The notes under the pieces are model-generated. The model was given only the letters and a program-made list of their open reading frames with translations. It was not told where the DNA came from and did not search any database. The translations under genes and the position numbers were made by a program. Positions 31,631 through 37,669 of a DNA stretch of 37,669 nt are shown piece after piece; the first letter of the stretch is position 1; the number at the start of each line of letters is the position of its first letter. The stretch is taken from positions 1-37,669 of the forward strand of contig DASZZZ010000002.1 in the NCBI GenBank assembly GCA_036260375.1. Direction: 5' to 3'. This DNA is from DASZZZ01 sp036260375 (lineage in GTDB: Bacteria; Actinomycetota; CADDZG01; WHSQ01).

Positions 31631-33351
31631 ACCGAGCGCCGACCGACCGCGGCAGGCTCATCGCGGTCGCGCGCGGCGACGCGCCGCCCGACCTGGTGAT
31701 CGAGGGCGCGCGCGTGTTCTCGTGCTTCACCAAGGAGTGGCTCGACGTCGACGTCGGCGTCGCCGAGGGCCGTATCGCGGGGCTCGGCGCGTTCGAGGGC
31801 GGCGAGCGCGTCGACGGGCGGGGGCAGTACCTCGTGCCCGGCTTCGTCGACGCGCACATGCACATCGAGTCGTGCAAGCTCATGGTCGACGAGTTTGCGC
31901 GCGCCGTGCTCCCCCACGGAACGACGGCCGTCGTGACCGATCCCCACGAGATCGCCAACGTCCTCGGCACCGACGGGATCCACTGGATGCTCGACGTCTG
32001 CGACCACCTGCCACTGTCGGTGTTCGTGATGGCGTCGTCGTGCGTGCCGGCGAGCCCGTTCGAGACGTCGCGCCGTCCGCTGACGACCGGCGACATGGAG
32101 TCGATCCTGCGCCGCCGCTACGCGCTCGGCGTCGCCGAGATGATGAACTTCCCGGCCGTGATCACGGGCGACGACTCCGAGCTCGCCAAGCTGCGCGTGC
32201 GCGGCGCGACGCACATCGACGGGCACGCACCGGGCGTGCGGGGGCGGGCGCTCGACGCGTACCTCGCGGCCGGCATCCGCTCCGACCACGAGGCGACGAC
32301 CTTCGAGGAGGCGCTCGAGAAGCGCCGCAAGGGCATGTGGGTGCTGATCCGCGAGGCGTCGAACGCGCGCAACCTCGTCGACCTCCTGCCGCTGGTCGAG
32401 CGCTACGGGCCGTCGACGTGCGCGTTCTGCACCGACGACCGCGAGCCCGACTTCCTCGTGCGCGAGGGCCACGTCAACCAGATGTGCCGGGTCGCGGTGT
32501 CGGAGGGCATCGCGCCCGAGGACGCGATCCTGCTCGCGACGCTCAACCCGGCGCGCTATCACGGTCTCACCGACATGGGCGCGATCGCGCCCGGCTACGT
32601 CGCCGACTTCTGCCTGTTGCCGGACCTCGAGAGCTTCCGGCCCACGAAAGTCTTCACCGACGGGCGCCTCGTCGTCGACGGCGGCGTCGCACTCCCGTTC
32701 GCGCGCGCCGAGGTGCCGCTATGGGTGCGGCACTCGATGAACAACGCGCCCGTTTCCCCTACCGACCTCCAGATCCCGTCGACCGGCGGCGACGTGCGCG
32801 TGATCGGCATCGTCGCCGGGCAGCTGCTGACGCGCGCGCTCACCGAGACTCCGAAGCTCGAGGACGGCCTTGCCGTCGCCGATCCGGAGCGCGACATCGC
32901 CAAGATCGCGGTCGTCGAGCGTCACCACGGCACCGGACGCATCGGCAAGGGCTTCGTCACGGGCTTCGGGCTGCGTCGCGGCGCGTTCGCGTCGACGGTC
33001 GCGCACGACGGCCACAACGTCCTCGTCGTCGGCACCAACGACTCCGACATGTCGGCGTGCGTGACCCGCCTCGGCGAGATCGGCGGCGGCATCGTCGCGG
33101 TGCACGACGGCCGCGTCGCCGGAGAGCTCGCGCTGCCGGTCGCCGGCCTGCTGTCCGACGAGCCGTACGAGACGGTGGTCGAGAGGATGGACTCGCTGCA
33201 CGAGGCGCTGGGGGGCATGGGCGTGTCGACGCCCGCGCCGTTCATGACGCTGAGCTTCCTCGCGCTGTCGGTGATCCCGTCGCTCAAGATCACCGACCGC
33301 GGGTTGATCGACGTCGACCGGTTCGAGATCGTCCCCCTCGAAGCGCGATGA
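31627..33351 (+). CDS. ade: Adenine deaminase
   Basis: The 574-residue enzyme of the Ade/AdeC amidohydrolase family turns adenine into hypoxanthine and ammonia, feeding the dehydrogenases. It has DAHMHIESC (metal ligands near residue 78), DPHEIANVLG, AEMMNFPAV, DGHAPG, SDHEAT and CTDDREPD, and the C-terminal family part with GFVTGFGLRRGAFASTVAHD. Length is typical. GTG 31627 overlaps the xdhA stop in GTGA, and its own stop overlaps the regulator gene in ATGA. Confidence 0.96.
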   Translation: MNRAPTDRGRLIAVARGDAPPDLVIEGARVFSCFTKEWLDVDVGVAEGRIAGLGAFEGGERVDGRGQYLVPGFVDAHMHIESCKLMVDEFARAVLPHGTTAVVTDPHEIANVLGTDGIHWMLDVCDHLPLSVFVMASSCVPASPFETSRRPLTTGDMESILRRRYALGVAEMMNFPAVITGDDSELAKLRVRGATHIDGHAPGVRGRALDAYLAAGIRSDHEATTFEEALEKRRKGMWVLIREASNARNLVDLLPLVERYGPSTCAFCTDDREPDFLVREGHVNQMCRVAVSEGIAPEDAILLATLNPARYHGLTDMGAIAPGYVADFCLLPDLESFRPTKVFTDGRLVVDGGVALPFARAEVPLWVRHSMNNAPVSPTDLQIPSTGGDVRVIGIVAGQLLTRALTETPKLEDGLAVADPERDIAKIAVVERHHGTGRIGKGFVTGFGLRRGAFASTVAHDGHNVLVVGTNDSDMSACVTRLGEIGGGIVAVHDGRVAGELALPVAGLLSDEPYETVVERMDSLHEALGGMGVSTPAPFMTLSFLALSVIPSLKITDRGLIDVDRFEIVPLEAR

Positions 33352-33851
33352 CGCGCACGGCGGCGCTCGTCGACGAGCTCGTGCGGCTCGCGCGCGAGCT
33401 CGAGCCGCTGACCGGATCCGGGCGCTCCGCCGCGGTGTGGTCGCTCGACGGGGGGCCGGAGCTGCTCTACGCCGGTCCGCACGCGCGCGACGACGTCCTC
33501 GCCCGTGCCGCGGCCCGGCTGCGCGACGCGACCGAGACGTTCGACGTCGACGGGGAGCCGGGCGTGACGGGGCGCGTCGTCGTGCTCGGCGCGGGCTCGT
33601 GTGCCTACGGGCTGTTCCTGCACGGCGCCGGCCACCCGCACGTCGGCGAGAGCGTCGAGCATCTCATCGACGCGGCCGAGCGCAGCATCGGCAAGCCGGC
33701 GTCGCAGATGTCGCGCACCGAGAAGCAGGTCGTGGTCCGCTTCCTCGACGAGCGCGGCGCGTTCCTGATCCGCAAGGCGGTCGAGGACGTCGCCGACCGC
33801 CTCGGCGTGACGCGCTTCACCGTCTACAACTACCTCGACCGCGACGCCTGA
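33348..33851 (+). CDS. Transcriptional regulator, YheO/DauR-like with C-terminal HTH_22
   Basis: The 167-residue product ends in a helix-turn-helix, MSRTEKQVVVRFLDERGAFL followed by AVEDVADRLGVTRFTVYNYL (about residues 120-163), typical of the DauR/YheO group. The N-terminal 110 residues are shorter than, but similar in position to, the PAS-like sensing domain of that group. It is the only regulator in the island, co-translated with adenine deaminase, and is the best candidate to bind the TCAACA-N3-TGTYGA repeats at 12597 and 26943. The effector could be a purine or breakdown product; that is inference. Confidence 0.75.
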   Translation: MTRTAALVDELVRLARELEPLTGSGRSAAVWSLDGGPELLYAGPHARDDVLARAAARLRDATETFDVDGEPGVTGRVVVLGAGSCAYGLFLHGAGHPHVGESVEHLIDAAERSIGKPASQMSRTEKQVVVRFLDERGAFLIRKAVEDVADRLGVTRFTVYNYLDRDA

Positions 33852-33865
33852 CCGAAAGGACGACG

Positions 33866-34126
33866 ATGCCGGTTCCGCCCGCCGAGCTGACCGCCGAGTT
33901 CACGATCCATCCGTTCGAGGAGGGCAACATGCAGCCGCACGTGCGCGCCGGGGTCGACGCGGCGCGCACGTCCGGGCTCGCGATCGAGGTCGGGCCGCTC
34001 GGGACGGGCCTGTCGGGGGCGCGCGACGACGTCCTGCGCGCGCTGCACGACGTCATGGTCGCGGCGCTCGACGCCGGCGCGCGCGCCGTCCACGTCAAGG
34101 TCGAGGCGCCGTCCGAAGCGCGCTAG
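33866..34126 (+). CDS. Thiamine-binding-like protein (MTH1187/YkoF type)
   Basis: The 86-residue protein has a ferredoxin-like fold signature: AEFTIHPFEEGNMQPHV, SGLAIEVGPLGTGLSGARDDVL, and a final VHVKVEAPSEAR. These match the small MTH1187/YkoF group, members of which bind thiamine or its pyrimidine part. ATG 33866 has AAGGA 7 nt upstream. It ends the second purine operon, 14 nt after the regulator. Binding of a purine-derived pyrimidine or imidazole compound is an attractive but untested idea. Confidence 0.6.
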   Translation: MPVPPAELTAEFTIHPFEEGNMQPHVRAGVDAARTSGLAIEVGPLGTGLSGARDDVLRALHDVMVAALDAGARAVHVKVEAPSEAR

Positions 34127-34186
34127 CGCGGACCCGGCTCGGCCACGGCACGCGAGTCGTGGTGGAACCGACGACGTGAGCGCGCT

Positions 34187-35605
34187 CTACGTCAGCCAGT
34201 CGCGCACGTAGAAGATGCCGAAGTAGATCAGGAACGCGATCGACGCGATCCACATCATCGGGTGCACCTCGCGCGGCTTGCCGCGCGCGAGCTTGATGAA
34301 GACGTAGCTCACGAAGCCGGCGCCGATGCCGTTGGTGATCGAGTAGGTGAACGGCATGACGACCATCGTGAGGAACGCCGGGATCGCGAGCTCGAGGTCT
34401 TCCCACGGGATGTCCCGCACGGCCGTCATCATCAGGAATCCGACGACGACGAGCGCGGGCGCGGTCGCGTGGATCGGGATGATGTTGGCGAGCGGCGCGA
34501 GGAACACCGCGAGCAGGAACAGCACCCCGACGACGACCGCGGTCAGGCCCGTGCGGCCGCCCTCGGCGATGCCGGACGCGCTCTCGATGTACGTCGTGTT
34601 GGACGACGACGACGCCGCGCCTCCGGCGACCGCGGCGACCGAGTCGACGAGCAGCACGCGGTCGGTCCCGGGGAGGCGTCCGCGCTCGTCGAGGAGGTTG
34701 CCCTCCCGTCCGAGCCCGACGACCGTGCCCATCGTGTCGAAGAAGTCCGACAGCATCAGCGTGAAGACGGCGAGCAGCGCCGAGATGACGCCCAGCTCGG
34801 CGAAGAACCCGAACGAGAAGTCCCCCAGGAGGGCGAAGTTGTCCAGCGACGGGACGTCGAACGGGTTCTCGAGCCGGGCGTTGGCGCCGAAGCCCTCCCC
34901 GTCGAGGAACGCGTAGTTCACGGCGATCGCGAACAGCGTGGCGCCGAGGATGCCCCACAGGAGCGCCCCGCGCACGCGCCGCAGGTAGAGCCAGATGATC
35001 AGCAGCAGGCCGACGATGAACACCGCGATCGGCCACCCTCGCAGCTCGTTGCCGGTACCGAGCTGAAGCGGCGGGACCGGCTGCTGCGTCGACGTGACGA
35101 AGCCGGCGTCGACGAAGCCGATGATCGTGATGAACAGGCCGATGCCCACCGCGATCGCCTGCTTGAGCGGGAGCGGGACCGCGTCCATGACCGCCTGGCG
35201 GAACTTCGTCAGGACGAGGATCGTGATCACGATGCCCTCGAGCACGACGACGCCCATCGCCTCGGGCCACGTCAGCTGTGCGGCGCCGACGAGCTGGAAC
35301 GTCACGACCGCGTTGAGCCCGAGGCCGGCGGCGATCGCGAACGGGTAGCGCCCGTATATCCCCATCGCTAGCGTCATGACGCCCGCGACCAACGCGGTGA
35401 CCGTGAGGACCTCGGCCCGCTCGAGCTGGACGCCCTCGCGATCCGGCACCGTGTTCAGGATCACCGGGTTCAGGAACAGGATGTAGGCCATCGTCATGAA
35501 CGTCGTCAGTCCCGCGATGACCTCGGTCCGAACGGTGCTGCCCCGCCGCGAGACCTCGAAGTACGAGTCGAGGTCGCGCCCCCGGGTCGAGGCGACTCGT
35601 GCCAC
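34187..35605 (-). CDS. NCS2 family purine permease (AzgA/GhxP-like)
   Basis: The 472-residue membrane protein has the N-terminal RTEVIAGLTTFMTMAYILFLNP and later AAGLGLNAVVTF typical of AzgA/PbuG/GhxP purine:proton symporters. SDFFDTMGTVVGLG near residue 285 and SSSNTTYIESASGIAEGGRTG near 335 belong to the substrate region. About 12-14 membrane spans are expected. It would import adenine, guanine or hypoxanthine, which fits the neighbouring adenine deaminase and dehydrogenases; uric acid carriers belong to another NCS2 branch. GTG 35605 has a perfect AAGGAGGT upstream. A weak promoter, TTCTTT-17-TATGAC, lies at 35698-35670. No copy of the TCAACA operator was found before it. Confidence 0.93.
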   Translation of the reverse strand: MARVASTRGRDLDSYFEVSRRGSTVRTEVIAGLTTFMTMAYILFLNPVILNTVPDREGVQLERAEVLTVTALVAGVMTLAMGIYGRYPFAIAAGLGLNAVVTFQLVGAAQLTWPEAMGVVVLEGIVITILVLTKFRQAVMDAVPLPLKQAIAVGIGLFITIIGFVDAGFVTSTQQPVPPLQLGTGNELRGWPIAVFIVGLLLIIWLYLRRVRGALLWGILGATLFAIAVNYAFLDGEGFGANARLENPFDVPSLDNFALLGDFSFGFFAELGVISALLAVFTLMLSDFFDTMGTVVGLGREGNLLDERGRLPGTDRVLLVDSVAAVAGGAASSSSNTTYIESASGIAEGGRTGLTAVVVGVLFLLAVFLAPLANIIPIHATAPALVVVGFLMMTAVRDIPWEDLELAIPAFLTMVVMPFTYSITNGIGAGFVSYVFIKLARGKPREVHPMMWIASIAFLIYFGIFYVRDWLT

Positions 35606-35756
35606 CGATGACCTCCTTCACCCATCGCGCTCGGAACGGCCGGGCGCATCCCGCTGGCTCCCGCGCGATGTCATACCAAGCCCGGACGCCGAAAAGAAGG
35701 ATTGTGTGCTCGCGCGGCCCGCGGTGGGGGCAGGACGTCGAGTCGTCGCGCGGGCG

Positions 35757-36812
35757 TCAGGCGCGCGCGTCGGAGCGCCGGCGCGCCTCGGCCTGGCGCT
35801 CCGTCTCGGCGTTGAGCTCGCCGCCGATCAGGATCGCGAGCGAGCTCAGGTAGAGCCACAGGATGAGGATGACGACGCCGGCGAGCGACCCGTACGTCTC
35901 CTCGTACGAGCTCTGCCCCGCCATGGCGACGTAGATCGAGAACGCGGCCCCGACGATCAGCCACAGCACGGCCCCCAGCACGCTGCCCGGGCTGACCCAG
36001 CGCCACGACGGCTTGTCGCGGTTCGGGCCGAGGTAGTAGTAGATCGAGAACAGGATCATCACGGCGACGACCGTCAGCACCCAGCCGAGGACCTGCCACG
36101 GCCACGAGGCGCCGAACGCGAGGAACGGCGACGGGACGGCGCCGAGCAGGCCGGTGGCGACGATCAGCGCGAGCGCGACGAGCCGCTTGCCGACGAACTT
36201 GCGCTCCTCGGGGATGTCGTAGGCGACGTCGAGCCCGGCCTGGAGCGCGACGAACCCCGACGTCGCGGACCACAGCGCGACCGCGATACCGAGGATCGTC
36301 GCGAGCAGCGCGCCCTGCTCGGCGTCGCTCGCGTTATTGATCGCGGTCGTCAGAATCCGGCCGGCGCTGCCCGGCAGCGTCGACTCGATGCCGGTGGTGA
36401 TCTGCTTGATCGTGCTTTCGGGTGCGTCGATCAGGCTCAGGATCCCGACGCCGGCGATGATCGCCGGGAACACGGCGAGGAACGCGTAGTACGCCATGCC
36501 CGCCGCGACGAGCGTGACGCGGTCTGCCTTGATCTCCTTGAGCGTCCGCTTCCCGGTCGACTTCCAGTCCTGCTTGGGCAGCTCGAGCGGCGAGTCGGGT
36601 CCGGCTCCGCCGGCCTGCTGCGGGGGCACCGTGTCGTCGACGCCCTCGCGCTCTGCGGGGGACGGGTCGTCGCGGTCGTCGTCGCGCCGCGCGCGCGAGT
36701 CGCCGGGCGGTGGGCCCTCGGCCCCCCTGAGCGGGGCGTCGCCGCCGCGGCGCGACGCGAGCACAGCGCGCCCCACGAGCGCCCACGCGGCGAGCCTGCC
36801 GACGAACGACAT
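35757..36812 (-). CDS. YihY/BrkB family membrane protein
   Basis: The 351-residue protein has a long charged and Pro-rich N-terminal extension (about residues 20-85) and then the YihY core. That core includes LPKQDWKSTGKRTLKEIKAD, VAAGMAYYAFLAVFPAI, WSATSGFVALQAGLDVAYDI and the final YGSLAGVVILILWLYLSSLAILIGGELNAE, with about six spans. The family is of uncertain function. The C-terminal tail is charged. No operon partner is visible. Confidence 0.9.
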   Translation of the reverse strand: MSFVGRLAAWALVGRAVLASRRGGDAPLRGAEGPPPGDSRARRDDDRDDPSPAEREGVDDTVPPQQAGGAGPDSPLELPKQDWKSTGKRTLKEIKADRVTLVAAGMAYYAFLAVFPAIIAGVGILSLIDAPESTIKQITTGIESTLPGSAGRILTTAINNASDAEQGALLATILGIAVALWSATSGFVALQAGLDVAYDIPEERKFVGKRLVALALIVATGLLGAVPSPFLAFGASWPWQVLGWVLTVVAVMILFSIYYYLGPNRDKPSWRWVSPGSVLGAVLWLIVGAAFSIYVAMAGQSSYEETYGSLAGVVILILWLYLSSLAILIGGELNAETERQAEARRRSDARA

Positions 36813-36876
36813 GGGGGCGTCCTACCCGTGCGGGGGTCGCCTTACTCGGACGTCGTCGCGCACGCGCCCGGCCGCA

Positions 36877-37669
36877 TCAGGGGTTGAAGTACGGCAGCGT
36901 GGCCATCGTGCGGAACGCCGCGAACGACCCGACGCTCGTGTCCGCGGGCCACCCGGTGGGGCGGTGGAACCACACGACCGCCTTGATCGCCGGCATCGCG
37001 GTCTGGAGCTGCAGGCTCATGTCGTCGATCCACAGGCCCTTGTTGCCGCCGGCCTCCTGCGACGCGACCTCGGCGAGCATGATCGGCTTGCGCCCTGCGT
37101 ACGCCGAGTAGATCGGGGAGAAGATCGACTTGAAGCTGCGCCACGACGACCACGACTTCGTCGTGCCCCAGTTGTAGCCGTCGGGGCCGACCCAGTCGAC
37201 GTACGCGTCGCCGGGGTAGTAGTTCGACCACGCGTTCCACGACGAGCTGGGGACGTTCTCGAAGTTCGGCGACCACACCCAGACGACGTTGGTCGCCCCC
37301 TCGGCGGCGAACAGGTCGTGGACCCGGCGGTAGGCGGCGACGTACTTCGCGGGGCCGTTCGTGGTCCCGGCGTCGTTGTTCGCGTAGCCGCTCCACGGGT
37401 ACCAGTTCGAGTTCATCTCGTGCGCCCAGCGCAGGAACACCGGCGCGCGCAGGTCGCGCAGGCCCCGGGCGCGGGCGCGGATCATGGTGTCGAACGTCCC
37501 CGAGTTGATCGCGTCGAGCGTGGTGCCCCACGGCTCCCACGTGACGAGCGGGATGCGGCCCGCGGACAGGTCGGCCTGCTCGAGGCCGCTGGGGAACGTG
37601 ATCGTCCACGAGTAGTAGTGCTGGTCGATGTCGAGCGTGCGGCCGATCGAGGCCTCGAAGTCGGCGACC
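36877..37669 (-). CDS. GH26 family mannanase-like glycoside hydrolase, N-terminus outside window
   Basis: The frame is open from the window end to TGA at 36877, giving 263 visible residues. It contains PLVTWEPWG, then FLRWAHEMNSNWYPW with the acid/base Glu in HEMN, WVWSPN, DWVGPDGYNWG, and PIMLAEVASQE with the probable nucleophile Glu. This is the GH26 pattern of beta-mannanases and related endo-glycanases, usually exported. The N-terminal part, including any signal peptide, is beyond 37669. The internal ATG at 37485 is not the start. Confidence 0.88.
   Translation of the reverse strand, partial: VADFEASIGRTLDIDQHYYSWTITFPSGLEQADLSAGRIPLVTWEPWGTTLDAINSGTFDTMIRARARGLRDLRAPVFLRWAHEMNSNWYPWSGYANNDAGTTNGPAKYVAAYRRVHDLFAAEGATNVVWVWSPNFENVPSSSWNAWSNYYPGDAYVDWVGPDGYNWGTTKSWSSWRSFKSIFSPIYSAYAGRKPIMLAEVASQEAGGNKGLWIDDMSLQLQTAMPAIKAVVWFHRPTGWPADTSVGSFAAFRTMATLPYFNP

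Overview
The window is very GC-rich. Its genes use many GTG starts with 4-bp stop/start overlaps, and it carries F420-type and actinobacterial-looking genes: an LLM oxidoreductase, argRGH and an HTTM protein. The 23S part is about 180 nt longer than the matching part of the E. coli gene. Together this suggests a chromosome segment of an actinobacterium, perhaps Thermoleophilia-like. The lineage is an inference; no taxonomic search could be run.

Left end (1-2774, minus strand): the 5' two thirds of a 23S rRNA gene, interrupted in helix 69 by a group I intron that encodes a LAGLIDADG homing endonuclease. Both intron and endonuclease run off the window. No 16S lies upstream. The 23S has its own strong promoter, and a terminator-like hairpin sits in its leader. 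Next (2866-7536, minus) come three exported proteins: a beta-propeller lipoprotein, a DNRLRE/Fn3-like protein and an LVIVD/PA-domain protein. Then come argR-argG-argH (7541-10609), with an ARG-box-like palindrome in the promoter spacer, and a four-gene minus operon of small hypotheticals and an HTTM membrane protein (10705-12479).

Core (12597-35605): a purine-catabolism island that matches the E. coli yge/yqe/ssnA/xdh set. The first plus-strand operon is LLM oxidoreductase - ygeY - fused selenium-type xanthine dehydrogenase - ssnA - ygeW, followed by an orphan protein and a mug-like glycosylase. ygeX lies alone on the minus strand. hyuA (minus) and yqeA (plus) diverge from a shared promoter. 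yqeA leads a second operon: FAD subunit - 2Fe-2S subunit - Mo subunit of a second xanthine dehydrogenase - adenine deaminase - HTH_22 regulator - thiamine-binding-like protein. An NCS2 purine permease follows on the minus strand. The genes suggest purine uptake, deamination of adenine, oxidation by two dehydrogenases, ring opening by amidohydrolases, and energy recovery through a carbamoyltransferase and carbamate kinase, with diaminopropionate cleaved to pyruvate and ammonia. The usual reductase YgfK is not here; an LLM flavin/F420 reductase occupies the lead position instead. The same inverted repeat (TCAACA-N3-TGTYGA) lies at both divergent promoters, so one regulator probably controls both halves.

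Interspersed and right end: a large BNR/sortilin-like propeller lipoprotein, a YdhR-like small protein, a YihY/BrkB membrane protein and a GH26 mannanase-like enzyme cut by the window end.
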